The notes beneath the pieces are model-generated. The model was given only the letters and a program-made list of their open reading frames with translations. It searched no databases and was not told where the DNA came from. Both the position numbers and the translations under genes were made by a program. From positions 42,988 through 106,987 of the forward strand of contig NZ_BMAQ01000002.1 of the NCBI RefSeq assembly GCF_015472005.1: DNA of 64,000 nt, in the 5' to 3' direction. Shown piece by piece: positions 35,426-44,988 of the stretch. Each line of letters starts with the position of its first letter. Position 1 is the stretch's first letter. This DNA is from Insulibacter thermoxylanivorax (lineage in GTDB: Bacteria; Bacillota; Bacilli; Paenibacillales; DA-C8).

Positions 35426-36247
35426 CTACAACAGCCGGTTCTGCATGCGGTATTCCTTCGGTGCCAACCCGAACTTTCGCTTAAATGTACGATAAAAATA
35501 CGTATAGCTGGAGAAGCCCGACATCTCGGCTATGAGCTCAAGAGGCATGCTCGTGTAGATGATCCGCTCGCGGGCGAGTTCCAGCCGCACGTCGAGAGCA
35601 TGCTGCATGATGCTCTTCCCGAACATCTCCTTATAGAGATGAACGGCGCGGGATACGCTGATGTTGAAGTAATCCGCGATGTCTTGCAGCTGGAAGTTGT
35701 TCGCGGCATTTTCTTCGACGTAGTTTTTGATCCGGTAGGCGAGGAAGGCGTTCCCTTTCTGCGGGCGGTGTTCGGTGATGATGCGGTCGATGGTCATCAG
35801 GATGACCCGCATCAAGTAATCCGTCATCTTCTTAGATTCTGCGGAATCGCGCCGATGCTCAACGACGGTTAAGCGGCAGAGCTGCAGGAATCCTTCCTCC
35901 AGGGGCACCTTCAGCTTGAAGGGGCGCGTTCGCTGCTGCCACCAATCCGCTGCCCAATCACCGTCGAAGAAGATAAAATAATCCCCGCTCTCGATCTTGC
36001 GTTCGCCCCGATGATCTTCCTCATCGATCTTTAACTCATAGAAGGCATCCGGGGGCACGATCAGCACATCCCCGGCTTCGACGAGCTTGAATTCACCGTC
36101 GATCCATGTGCGGCTCAGTCCCTCGGTCTGGATGCGGAGGAGGAAGCTTGACCGGGGTTCATTTTTGCCGTAATAGGGCTTCTGATGATAGGCATATCCA
36201 GCGGCATATACCTGGACTCCGAGATGTTCCTGATGCGGCTTGTTCAT
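35426..36247 (-). CDS. AraC-family transcriptional regulator
   Basis: A 273-residue regulator with an N-terminal cupin-like sensing domain (beginning MNKPHQEHLGVQVYAAGY) and two C-terminal HTH units (LQDIADYFNISVSRAVHLYKE and LELIAEMSGFSSYTYFYRTF), ending in the family PKEYR motif. The ligand and targets are not known. The start at 36247 has AGGGGGA seven bases upstream. It is followed, divergently, by the leader peptide and exporter genes, so it may control them, but that is only neighbourhood. Confidence 0.87.
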   Translation of the reverse strand: MNKPHQEHLGVQVYAAGYAYHQKPYYGKNEPRSSFLLRIQTEGLSRTWIDGEFKLVEAGDVLIVPPDAFYELKIDEEDHRGERKIESGDYFIFFDGDWAADWWQQRTRPFKLKVPLEEGFLQLCRLTVVEHRRDSAESKKMTDYLMRVILMTIDRIITEHRPQKGNAFLAYRIKNYVEENAANNFQLQDIADYFNISVSRAVHLYKEMFGKSIMQHALDVRLELARERIIYTSMPLELIAEMSGFSSYTYFYRTFKRKFGLAPKEYRMQNRLL

Positions 36248-36397
36248 CGGCGTTCCCCCTTGCACTTGCTGCTCCCATGATTCTTGCTGCCATTATTATA
36301 GGAATTGGCGATCAGGCTTGTAAACTGCAAAACCGCAAGCCGCATAAGTTAGAGAGGCTTCAAGAATGGGTGTTTGAGATCATTCGTAAAAAAATGG

Positions 36398-36427
36398 TTG
36401 ACACCTGTATGGAAATCGTGGTAATTT
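36398..36427 (+). promoter_or_regulatory. strong promoter of leader ORF
   Basis: TTGACA at 36398-36403 (consensus) and TAATTT at 36422-36427, spacing 18. The downstream AAAGGAGGGG Shine-Dalgarno is at 36451-36460. Confidence 0.7.
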
Positions 36428-36468
36428 ACCGATATCATGATAAGTTTGCGAAAGGAGGGGTCATCATC

Positions 36469-36573
36469 ATGATAAAGTTTAACGTTATTCTTCTGGGTGG
36501 GATGAAATTGAATAAGATTCATGATGCGGCCTCCGCAGCGAACTTAGCGGTTGAAGGGTTGGTATGCCCATAA
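36469..36573 (+). CDS. 34-residue leader peptide candidate (bmrB-like position)
   Basis: A 34-residue ORF, MIKFNVILLGG ... EGLVCP, with an excellent ribosome binding site and its own consensus promoter, followed by two tandem terminators (36604-36638 and 36656-36683) and then the ABC exporter pair. In Bacillus subtilis the bmrB leader ORF controls bmrCD by translation-dependent transcription attenuation: slowed ribosomes block the terminator. The arrangement here is the same; the peptide sequence is not recognisably related. It could alternatively be a free secreted or signalling peptide. Confidence 0.65.
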   Translation: MIKFNVILLGGMKLNKIHDAASAANLAVEGLVCP

Positions 36574-36603
36574 ACGACGTTTCGTTCCGAATGAGTTTCG
36601 AAT

Positions 36604-36638
36604 GCGCGGGCTGCTAGATCCGCAGCGTGCGCTTTTTT
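36604..36638 (+). terminator. first terminator of leader transcript
   Basis: GCGC-GGGCTGC stem paired with GCAGC-GTGCGC, followed by TTTTTTG, 31 bases after the leader stop codon. Confidence 0.75.
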
Positions 36639-36655
36639 GTATGCGAAGATTCTGA

Positions 36656-36683
36656 GCACATCGCTGGGGCGGTGTGTTTTTTT
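36656..36683 (+). terminator. second terminator of leader transcript
   Basis: CACATCGC / GCGGTGTG stem with TGGG loop, then TTTTTTTG. Two terminators in series before the exporter genes suggest strong basal attenuation. Confidence 0.75.
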
Positions 36684-36786
36684 GTCTTTATCTTGGGGTC
36701 TATCACTCAGGAATCATGATCGAGATTTCACCAGTCGGAGCTCGTGATGGTTCCTTCTGTTCAGCGGATACAGGGGGTAGAGGTTT

Positions 36787-38718
36787 ATGTTTGGGATCGT
36801 ACACAAATTGGGTTGGTTCTTCCGCCAGGAGTGGAAGCGATATACCATAGCAGTGATCTGTCTGTTGCTTACCGGGGTCTGTGAGATCATCCCGCCGATG
36901 CTGATCGGTCGATCGATCGATGAGATTGCGATGGGCACGATTACTTGGCAAAGTCTCACGGAGACCCTGCTGCTAATCGCAGCGATTGCCATCTTCGCAT
37001 ATATCGTGAACTACGTCGGAATCGTCCGCTTGTTCGCCGGCTCCCATCTGGTAGAGAGAATGCTGCGTTCCAGATTCTTGCGCCAGTTGCTGCGGATGAC
37101 GCCGTCCTTCTATGAGCGGAACCGTACCGGCGATCTCATGGCGCGGGCGACCAACGACCTCCATGCGGTTTCGATGACCGCCGGCTTCGGTGTGCTGACG
37201 TTCATCGATTCGACGCTGTGGATGGGAACGGTCCTCATCACGATGTGCACTTTCATCTCATGGAAGCTGACGCTGGCCTCGATCCTGCCGCTGCCGGTGC
37301 TGGCGATCCTCGTGAATATCTACGGCAATTGGATCCACCGTCGGTTCACTGCGGCGCAGGATGCCTTCGGCCGGATGAATGATGATGTGCTGGAGACCGT
37401 TTCCGGCATTCGCGTGATCCGTGCCTTCGTGCAGGAGAAATCGGCGATGCAGCGCTTTGCGAAGATCACGCAGGATGTCCTGGACAAGAATCTTTCCGTC
37501 GTGCGCATCGAGGCGCTTTTCGATCCGACGGTGAAGATCCTCGTCGGGGCGAGTTACTTGATCGGGCTGTGTTACGGAGCCTATCTCGTCTACCACAGCG
37601 AAATGACGATCGGAACTCTTGTGACGTTCAACGTCTACCTCGGCTTCTTGATCTGGCCGATGTTCGCCATCGGCGAGATGATCAACATCATGCAGCGCGG
37701 CAACGCCAGCATGGATCGGGTAAACGAGACGCTGGCGGCCAAGGAAGACGTTCAAGATGCTGTAGACCCGGTGGAGGTGGAGGTGCCGGAGCGCATCGAG
37801 TTCCGTTCGGTGACCTTCCGCTATCCGTCATCCAAGGCGGATAATCTCGTCGATATCTCCTTTACGATCGAACGGGGGCAGACCATCGGCATCGTCGGCC
37901 GCACAGGCAGCGGCAAATCGACACTGCTCAAGCAGCTGCTCAGGGAGTATCCGCTCGGCGAAGGATCGATCACGATCTCGGGCGTGCCGATCGAGCAGAT
38001 TCCGTTCGATCAGCTGAAGAGATGGTTCGGGTATGTGCCGCAGCAGCAATTCCTCTTCTCGAAGCCGCTGCGCGATAACATCCTGTTCGCCAATCGCGGA
38101 GCAAGTGAGGAGCAGCTGGAGCAGGCCCTGGAACTGTCCGCCCTTAAGAAGGACATGAAATTTCTGCCGCAAGGTTTGGATACGCTGGTCGGGGAGAAGG
38201 GGGTCGCGCTCTCCGGCGGTCAGAAGCAGCGCGCGTCGATCGCACGGGCTCTGGTTGCTGAACCGGAGATCCTCATCCTTGATGACGCCCTTTCGGCCGT
38301 CGATGCCCGTACGGAGGCGGAGATCATCGCGAATATTCGCCGCGTCCGCCGGGGCAAGACGACTCTGATCGCGACGCACCGCATGTCGGCGGTGGCCCAT
38401 GCGGATCTGATCCTCGTACTCGATGAGGGACGCATCGTCGAACGGGGAACCCATGATGAACTGATGGCCCTTGGCGGCTGGTATAAGATACAGTATGAAC
38501 GCCAGCAGCTGGAAGGGACGATGATCGAAGCGGATCAGGATGTAATCGAAGTTGGTCACAAGAGAATTCCGGTTGGTCAGGATATGATTCAAACTGGTCC
38601 GAACAGGTCCGATTCCGGTTCATCGATGAACGAAGCTGGCAAGAACAGCATGCAAGTTAGCCCGGATCGTCCCCAATCTGACCGGAATATAACCCGGTCT
38701 GATCATGAAAGCAGGTGA
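36787..38718 (+). CDS. ABC exporter half-transporter, degenerate NBD (BmrC/YheI-like)
   Basis: A 643-residue membrane protein with six membrane segments and an ATPase domain. Walker A GRTGSGKST and signature LSGGQKQR are intact; after Walker B the catalytic Glu is Asp (ILILDDALSAVDA), as in the degenerate subunit of heterodimeric exporters such as BmrCD and TM287/288. A hydrophilic C-terminal tail of about 55 residues, with loose repeats of VGQDMIQTG type, is extra. The ribosome binding site GGGGGTAGAGG precedes ATG 36787. Substrate is probably drugs, inferred from the family. Confidence 0.88.
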   Translation: MFGIVHKLGWFFRQEWKRYTIAVICLLLTGVCEIIPPMLIGRSIDEIAMGTITWQSLTETLLLIAAIAIFAYIVNYVGIVRLFAGSHLVERMLRSRFLRQLLRMTPSFYERNRTGDLMARATNDLHAVSMTAGFGVLTFIDSTLWMGTVLITMCTFISWKLTLASILPLPVLAILVNIYGNWIHRRFTAAQDAFGRMNDDVLETVSGIRVIRAFVQEKSAMQRFAKITQDVLDKNLSVVRIEALFDPTVKILVGASYLIGLCYGAYLVYHSEMTIGTLVTFNVYLGFLIWPMFAIGEMINIMQRGNASMDRVNETLAAKEDVQDAVDPVEVEVPERIEFRSVTFRYPSSKADNLVDISFTIERGQTIGIVGRTGSGKSTLLKQLLREYPLGEGSITISGVPIEQIPFDQLKRWFGYVPQQQFLFSKPLRDNILFANRGASEEQLEQALELSALKKDMKFLPQGLDTLVGEKGVALSGGQKQRASIARALVAEPEILILDDALSAVDARTEAEIIANIRRVRRGKTTLIATHRMSAVAHADLILVLDEGRIVERGTHDELMALGGWYKIQYERQQLEGTMIEADQDVIEVGHKRIPVGQDMIQTGPNRSDSGSSMNEAGKNSMQVSPDRPQSDRNITRSDHESR

Positions 38719-38724
38719 TAGGAT

Positions 38725-40827
38725 ATGAGCATAGATATAGATATATTCGATCTGGATCTCAACCGAAAAACGCGCAAAGAGCTGCGCACCGGCAGACGAC
38801 TCATCCAATATGCGATGCGCTATAAGATCCATCTAATCAGTGCGCTCATCATGCTGCTGATCGCCGTGGGGACGGACATCGCCGGTCCTCTGGTGGCGAA
38901 GCGGATCATCGATGAGCATATCGCCGGCATCGAACGGCCTTGGTATGAGACGGCGAGCAGGGACAGCTATGCCGTCTCCTTCGAAGGCAAACATTATAAG
39001 CGAGCAGACCGCTTTGCAGAAGGGGAAGAGCGGGGGAGCGAGGCAAGGATCCTGCAGATCGGCCAGCGCTTCTACTGGATCCCGCAGAGCATCGAAGCCG
39101 ATGGACAACGCAGTGTAACGGAGACAGGGCAGATCCGCATCACCGCTGAGGATGGAAGTGTGCATGAATATGCGGGTAAACCCTTGCAGGTCAATGAGGT
39201 GCTGCCGTTCTTCATGAGCGAGCTTAGCGGCGTGCTGCAGCTCAGTGCTTTTTACTTCGGATTGATCTTGATCTCGGCGCTGTTCAGCTACGGGCAGCGG
39301 TTCTATCTTCAGTACTCGGCGAACCGCATCATCCGCGATATGCGCACGCAGGTGTTCGCCCATATTCACCGTCTGCCGGTTCGCTTCTTCGATAACCTGC
39401 CGGCGGGGAAGGTCGTCTCGAGGGTAACCAACGACACCGAGGCGATCCGCGAGCTGTATGTCACTGTGCTGGCGAATTTCTTCTCCGGTGCCGTGTATAT
39501 GATTGGAATCCTCGGCATGCTGTTCCTCCTGGATGTGCGGCTGGCGCTGATCTGTTTGTTCATCATTCCGGTGCTGGCAGTGTGGATCTATTTCTACCGT
39601 AAACTGGCTAAGCGTTATAACCGGATCATCCGCAGTGAAGTGAGCGAGATGAACGGCAGGATCAACGAGGCGATCCAAGGGATGCCGCTGATCCAAGCGT
39701 TCCGCAAGGAACAGGAGATCTTCGAGGAGTTCGAGGAACACAACATGCGGCACTTTACGTACCGCAATAAGATGCTGAATCTTAATTCCTTAACGGGATG
39801 GAATCTGATCGGCGTGGTGCGTAATATCGCTTTCGTAGCGATGATCTGGTATTTCGGCGGGGTTACGCTGACGGGGGCTGCCGGCTTTGTTACCGTCGGG
39901 GTGCTCTATGCTTTCGTCGATTATCTGAATCGATTGTTCCAACCCGTGGTGAACATCATCAATCAGCTGCCGAACTTAGAGACGGCCCTCGTCTCGGCGG
40001 AGCGGGTGTTTGTCTTGATGGATCAAGAGGGCGAGGACGTATCCGAGCAGCGCATCGAGCGCTATCGGGGCGACGTGGTCTTCCGCGATGTTTGGTTCGC
40101 TTATCAAGATGATGAATATGTGCTCAAGGGCATCAACTTTGAGGCGAAACAAGGGCAGACGGTGGCGCTTGTCGGTCATACCGGCTCCGGCAAGAGCTCG
40201 GTGCTCAACCTCCTCTTCCGTTTCTACGATCCGCAGAAGGGCAGCATCACCATCGACGGCATCGATATTCGCAAACTGCCAAGACAGGCGATGCGCGAGC
40301 ATATGGGCATCGTGCTGCAGGATCCCTTCCTGTTCACCGGCACGATCTTATCGAACGTGTCCCTCGATGATCCGTCGATCACGCGGGAGCAGGTGGAGAA
40401 GGCCCTTAAGGATGTCGGTGCGGAACGGATGCTGAGGCGCCTGCCGCGTGGACTGGACGAACCGGTGCACGAGAACGGCGGGACGCTGTCCTCCGGGGAG
40501 CGGCAGCTCATCTCCTTCGCCCGCGCTCTGGTGTTCAATCCAGCGATCCTCATCCTCGATGAGGCGACATCGAACATCGATACCGAGACGGAGGCGATCA
40601 TCCAGGAGGCGTTGGAGGTCGTGAAGAAAGGACGTACGACCTTCATCATCGCGCACCGTTTATCGACGATCAAGAACGCCGATCTCATCCTCGTCATGGA
40701 CCGCGGCGAAATCGTCGAGCGCGGCGATCACGACACCCTGATGAAGCTGCGCGGCCGCTATTATCAGATGTATCAGATGCAGCTGGGCGAAAGCCGCGCT
40801 GCGGCGTCGGCCACAACTGCGGGATAA
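38725..40827 (+). CDS. ABC exporter half-transporter, catalytic NBD (BmrD/YheH-like)
   Basis: A 700-residue partner of the previous gene, six bases downstream. Membrane segments 1 and 2 are separated by a large extracellular insertion (about residues 65-160, beginning HIAGIERPWYETASRDS), characteristic of BmrD. The ATPase domain has Walker A GHTGSGKSS, Walker B ILILDEATSNID with catalytic Glu, and a divergent signature LSSGERQL. The two together form one canonical and one degenerate ATP site. It ends in an Ala/Ser/Thr-rich tail. No clear terminator follows in the repeat region. Confidence 0.9.
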   Translation: MSIDIDIFDLDLNRKTRKELRTGRRLIQYAMRYKIHLISALIMLLIAVGTDIAGPLVAKRIIDEHIAGIERPWYETASRDSYAVSFEGKHYKRADRFAEGEERGSEARILQIGQRFYWIPQSIEADGQRSVTETGQIRITAEDGSVHEYAGKPLQVNEVLPFFMSELSGVLQLSAFYFGLILISALFSYGQRFYLQYSANRIIRDMRTQVFAHIHRLPVRFFDNLPAGKVVSRVTNDTEAIRELYVTVLANFFSGAVYMIGILGMLFLLDVRLALICLFIIPVLAVWIYFYRKLAKRYNRIIRSEVSEMNGRINEAIQGMPLIQAFRKEQEIFEEFEEHNMRHFTYRNKMLNLNSLTGWNLIGVVRNIAFVAMIWYFGGVTLTGAAGFVTVGVLYAFVDYLNRLFQPVVNIINQLPNLETALVSAERVFVLMDQEGEDVSEQRIERYRGDVVFRDVWFAYQDDEYVLKGINFEAKQGQTVALVGHTGSGKSSVLNLLFRFYDPQKGSITIDGIDIRKLPRQAMREHMGIVLQDPFLFTGTILSNVSLDDPSITREQVEKALKDVGAERMLRRLPRGLDEPVHENGGTLSSGERQLISFARALVFNPAILILDEATSNIDTETEAIIQEALEVVKKGRTTFIIAHRLSTIKNADLILVMDRGEIVERGDHDTLMKLRGRYYQMYQMQLGESRAAASATTAG

Positions 40828-41185
40828 GCGGATTTGAGGAGTATTGCATATGCGAATTAATGCGCATTTGGATAAGCGGATGTGCGAATAAGTGCATATG
40901 CGAATATAAGTGACATGCAATAAGCAGATCATCGAAATACCTGCTGAATATGCAGCGGAACTGCAAGCTTGCTGTACGCATCTGCACGGTATCATCATGA
41001 TGGTGATGGGGTGCAGCCATGCGTGCGGCAGGCTTTTTTGTATAAGGCAGGGGGAGATGATGCGGGATCGGGTGGAGTTTCAGCAGGATGCGGTATGGTA
41101 AGGGTGAGTGGTGTATGGTAGGGAAGGGCGGTGGATCGTATCGCGATGGTGTCGGATCGTGTCCCGATAGCGGAAGGTAATGGCA
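40828..41185. other. gene-free, G-rich stretch with low-complexity repeats
   Basis: Rich in GCATATGCGAATAA and GCGGATG words near 40850-40910 and GGATCG/GATGG words after 41080, which grade into the 49-bp tandem repeat. I see no coding region or promoter. Confidence 0.5.
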
Positions 41186-41330
41186 GTGGATGGTGATGCA
41201 GTGGATCGCGTCCTTATAGCGGAAGGTGATGGCGGTGGATAGTGATGCAGTGGATCGAGTCCTTATAGCGGAAGGTGATGGCGGTGGATAGTGATGCAGT
41301 CGGATCACGACCGGAAGGCGATGGATGTCG
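41186..41330. repeat. 49-bp tandem repeat
   Basis: Units starting GTGGATAGTGATGCAGTGGA at 41186, 41235 and 41284, exact 49-base period, two full copies and a partial third. Degenerate pieces extend upstream to about 41110. Confidence 0.85.
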
Positions 41331-41538
41331 GCGGATGATGATGGCAGATGATGGACAATGCCGTGTCGGATGTAGGCAGGATGGCGGCAGATGACCATAT
41401 GATGGAGATGCGGTGGATGACGATGGTGACGGAGCGGATGGGGAAGTTTGTGGCGGGTGGAGCCCGGGCGTTTTATACGAAAATTAGGACAGAAACCTCA
41501 GAGGAATGGGCTAAGATCCGGTTTTTGATCCAAAACAG

Positions 41539-42122
41539 CCAAATAAGGTCCTCTTGTTCCGTTAGCACACGCATGCGCACAACATGCAAACACAACTGCA
41601 AGCGCTGCAGCACACGCACAGCTGTTGCATCCCCGCAACCCTCGCTAACGGAACTACAGTACGCTATTTCGTCGAAAAGCGGTGTTATATAAATCTAACG
41701 GAACTACAGTGCGCTATTCGCATCGCATCCATGGGAACCAGATCCAAAACGATGAAATAACGCACCCAGGTTCCGTTAGCTCGAAAAAACCTCCCCAAAC
41801 AGCCAAATAAGGTTCTCCTGTTCCGTTAGCACCGGCATGCGCATAACATGCAAACGCAGCTGCAATCGTCGCAGCACACGCGCAGCTGTTGCACCCCCGC
41901 AACCCTCGCTAACGGAACTACAGTACGCTATTTCGTCAAAAAGCGGTGTTATATAAATCTAACGGAACTACAGTACGCTATTCGCATCGAATCCATGGGA
42001 TCCAGATCCAAAACGATGAAATAACGCACCCAGGTTCCGTTAGCTCGAAAAAACCTCCCCAAACAGCCAAATAAGGTTCTCCTGTTCCGTTAGCACCAGC
42101 GTGCGCACAACATGCAAACACA
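41539..42122. repeat. 264-bp tandem repeat built from CTAACGGAAC motifs
   Basis: Two full 264-base copies and a partial third start at 41539, 41803 and 42067 with exact spacing. Each full unit contains four motif copies: one reverse (start), two forward, one reverse (end), with GCATGCGCA/CAAACACAACTGCAA spacers between. The copies differ at few bases, mostly in the spacers. The same motif occurs at 2911-3095. There are no genes in 40828-42525. Confidence 0.92.
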
Positions 42123-42229
42123 ATGCGATTTTATCCTAAAAATCGCACAAAATCCATTGGAGCAGTAGACGCGGTAGGCAATGCAATCTAAGCGCTCCCG
42201 TACAGGAAATACATCAAAAACAGCAAGCA

Positions 42230-42430
42230 CACACAGATCATACAATACACACCACCCAGTGCTTACTGCGCACACCTCGCAGCACCTACCACACAGCACA
42301 TACGCACACACTTCACAGCACACGTTACACAGCACATACAGCACACACTTCACAGCATGCGCAGCACACAGCGCATACAGCACACACGTCGCAGCACGAA
42401 TCACACAGCATACAGCGTACACACATACCA
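42230..42430. repeat. CA-rich low-complexity tract
   Basis: About 200 bases of overlapping CACACAGCA, ACAGCACATAC and CACTTCACAGCA words, almost without G outside AGC. Not coding. Confidence 0.7.
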
Positions 42431-42433
42431 AAG

Positions 42434-42469
42434 AAAAAACGCCGAACGGCCATGCCGTCCGGCGTTTTT
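42434..42469. terminator. bidirectional terminator
   Basis: Stem AAACGCCG-ACGGC / GCCGT-CGGCGTTT with CAT loop, A tract on one side and T tract on the other. It ends the minus-strand oxidoreductase gene. Confidence 0.85.
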
Positions 42470-42476
42470 GTATCGC

Positions 42477-42524
42477 GTCAATTATCTATTATGCAGTGAT
42501 GTCAATTATCTATTATGCAGTGAT
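42477..42524. repeat. 24-bp perfect tandem duplication
   Basis: GTCAATTATCTATTATGCAGTGAT-type unit of 24 bases, two adjacent identical copies (42477-42500 and 42501-42524), just outside the stop codon of the oxidoreductase gene. Confidence 0.9.
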
Positions 42525-42525
42525 A

Positions 42526-43815
42526 TTAAAACTTCACCAGACCATCGATATCAACCGGCATGCCGGTGCGGATGGAGATGTTGCCGGCGATTCCGGTGAG
42601 GATGGACATTGCGCCATCGATGTGGCTGGCTGCACGGTTCAGCGGGTCGTCCTGCGGTACGCCGAACAGGTCGTTCAGCATGATCGGGTCACCGCCGCCG
42701 TGGCCGCCTTCGGCCTCTTCGATCGGTACGTTGTACGGCTCACCGAACATCGGGAAGACGTTGATCGTCTTGCCGACTACAGCACCTTCCAGCGCTTTGT
42801 CGCCGCCGGAGTTGATGTAGGATTGCTCGACAACCTTCGCTTCGATACGGCCTTTGCTGCCGTTGATCGCGATGTTGAAGCCCTCCCAAGGCAGGTAAGC
42901 GTTTAAGGAATAGGTCATGATCGCCTTGTTCTTGTACTGTACCAGCACGCCCATCGTATCTTCGATGCTGATGCCGTCGCCGAATACGCTTTGGTCACGC
43001 TGGTAACCGTCTTCGGACTCTGCGTCCAGATACATGGCCTTCAGGTGAGGGTTCTCTGCCAGCTGGATCGCGAACGGATCGTTCTTCGCAATCTCGCTGC
43101 CATGCGCGCGTTGATAGAACTTCGTCACGCCTCTGCGCTCCGCATTTTCGCGTCCGTAGAAGCGAAGATCGCCCAGGGCGAATACGCGCTTCGGCTGTGT
43201 ATCCAGCCAGAAGTTAACGAGGTCGAAGTGGTGCGTCGACTTGTGTACCAGAAGACCGCCGCTGTTCCGCTTATCGCGGTGCCATCTGCGGAAGTAGTCC
43301 GCACCATGCTGCGTGTTCAGCAGCCATTCGAAATGAACGGAGTATACTTCGCCGATCACACCGTCGCGAATCAGTTCGCGAATCTTGGTATTATGCGGTG
43401 CATAGCGGTAGTTGAAGGTTACACGCAGATTGCGGCCTGTCCGCTTCACGGCATCGAGGATTTCCTGGCATCTTTCTTCGTCGATGGTCATCGGTTTCTC
43501 CGAGATGACGTCGCATCCGAGCTCCATCGCACGGATAATATAGGTATGGTGTGTGCGGTCCATCGTCGTCACGATGATATAATCCGGTCTGGTCTCACGA
43601 ATCATATCATCGAAACGATCGGCTGTATAGGCAGGTACCGGCGGATGATTGTATTTCTCTTGCAGCAGTTTGTTGGAGTAGTCCATGCGAATCGAGTTGA
43701 TGTCGCAGAAAGCGACGAGTTCAGAGGTCTCACGGAAATCTCTGACAAGGGCTCCCCAGAAAAACTCCGCCCGGCCGCCTGTACCGATCAGTGCATATCT
43801 TTTGCGTTGTGCCAT
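42526..43815 (-). CDS. Gfo/Idh/MocA-family oxidoreductase
   Basis: A 429-residue NAD(P)-dependent dehydrogenase acting on a sugar or cyclitol. It shows ALIGTGGRAEFFWGAL (cofactor site), SEKPMTIDEERC with the catalytic Lys of the EKP motif, and YRYAPHNTK. The C-terminal half is the usual beta-sheet substrate domain. The start at 43815 follows AAGGAGGT by ten bases; in-frame ATGs further upstream overlap that site. It is divergent from an AraC regulator that may control it. Confidence 0.88.
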   Translation of the reverse strand: MAQRKRYALIGTGGRAEFFWGALVRDFRETSELVAFCDINSIRMDYSNKLLQEKYNHPPVPAYTADRFDDMIRETRPDYIIVTTMDRTHHTYIIRAMELGCDVISEKPMTIDEERCQEILDAVKRTGRNLRVTFNYRYAPHNTKIRELIRDGVIGEVYSVHFEWLLNTQHGADYFRRWHRDKRNSGGLLVHKSTHHFDLVNFWLDTQPKRVFALGDLRFYGRENAERRGVTKFYQRAHGSEIAKNDPFAIQLAENPHLKAMYLDAESEDGYQRDQSVFGDGISIEDTMGVLVQYKNKAIMTYSLNAYLPWEGFNIAINGSKGRIEAKVVEQSYINSGGDKALEGAVVGKTINVFPMFGEPYNVPIEEAEGGHGGGDPIMLNDLFGVPQDDPLNRAASHIDGAMSILTGIAGNISIRTGMPVDIDGLVKF

Positions 43816-43968
43816 GGGATCCATAACCTCCTTCATTCTTTGTCTCCATCATAGTCAATTTAGGTTAAAATATCTTTGTATAAATTGCTTATATCGTGAT
43901 AAACTTTGCGTATATTGCTATAATCTAAGTGTGAACCTCTGTGCGGGCACGATAGGAGGGGAAGAACG

Positions 43969-44826
43969 ATGGCCCATAAGAAGATCATCCACATCGAACG
44001 GTCGCGCCATGATCAGCGGATGGATATGATGTACAGTCACTTTCATGACCGGTATGAAATCTATTACCTGCTGTCTGGAGAGCGGTTTTATTTTATAGAT
44101 AATCAGATGTATCTGGTGCAAGCCGGCGATCTTGTCTTCATCGACCAATATGCGCTGCATCAGACGAGGGATACGGGAATCTCGCATCATGAACGGATCT
44201 TGATCGAATTTGCTCCAGAGTTCTTGAAGCCGCTGCAGATAGAAACATCGGATCTCTTGTCCGAACTTTTCATCAGAGGCGGGCAGATCATTCGGCTGGC
44301 AGCGAAAGAGCGCAAGGAGATCGAATCCATCCTCTTCGAGCTGGTGCGGGAAAGTGCTAAGCAGCAAGCCTTCGGTGAACTGAACATCAAAATGCTGCTC
44401 GTCCATCTGCTCATCCGAGCGGCGCGCAGCAATCCCAAGTCGCTGGAACAAAGGGATGTCTTCCATCCGACGCTGCGCGAGATCATCGGCTGGATCAGCA
44501 TGAATTTCCGCGATCCGTCCTTAAGTTTGGAACAGATCTCGGAGAAGTTCTCGATCAGCAAGTATTATTTGTGCCGTTTGTTTAAGCAGAATACCGGCTA
44601 TACCTTCACGAGTTATGTCAATCTGCTGCGCATCCGGGAAGCCCAGCGCTTGCTGCGTGAGACCGATGATAAAATCATGACGATCTGCGAGCGTTCCGGA
44701 TTCGAGAACGTCCATCATTTCTGCCGCGTCTTCAAACAGATCTCTCATGTCTCGCCAATGCAATACCGCAAGGAATATCAGGAAACCCTTAAGGAACACC
44801 CAGAACATTCTTCTATTTTGAAATAA
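43969..44826 (+). CDS. AraC-family transcriptional regulator
   Basis: A 285-residue regulator with an N-terminal cupin (HFHDRYEIYYLLSGER ... YFIDNQMYLVQAGDLVFI) and two C-terminal HTHs (LSLEQISEKFSISKYYLCRLFK and IMTICERSGFENVHHFCRVFK, then SPMQYRKE). The cupin pattern resembles sugar-sensing members. GGAGGGG precedes the start. It faces the oxidoreductase gene with 153 bases between, so local control is likely. Confidence 0.9.
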   Translation: MAHKKIIHIERSRHDQRMDMMYSHFHDRYEIYYLLSGERFYFIDNQMYLVQAGDLVFIDQYALHQTRDTGISHHERILIEFAPEFLKPLQIETSDLLSELFIRGGQIIRLAAKERKEIESILFELVRESAKQQAFGELNIKMLLVHLLIRAARSNPKSLEQRDVFHPTLREIIGWISMNFRDPSLSLEQISEKFSISKYYLCRLFKQNTGYTFTSYVNLLRIREAQRLLRETDDKIMTICERSGFENVHHFCRVFKQISHVSPMQYRKEYQETLKEHPEHSSILK

Positions 44827-44988
44827 AGTAAAGAAGATAGATCGGAATATATGGAATTAATTTTGTTGATTTTGTGTAAATTTCGTCGATTCCCCTGAAT
44901 GCAAGTTATGAGTTTATATCAAAATGAACGAAAGTCTGCTACAATGGACATAGTGACAACAATCATGCGATCACGAACAATATGTATG

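Noticed and set aside
41348..41692. 114-residue frame
   Set aside because: It runs through repeats and has no ribosome binding site.
41539..42122. CRISPR array
   Set aside because: Repeat units are 264 bases with inverted motifs and no unique spacers, and no cas genes are nearby.
42181..42906. 241-residue frame through the CA-rich tract
   Set aside because: Antisense to the oxidoreductase gene and made of low-complexity DNA.
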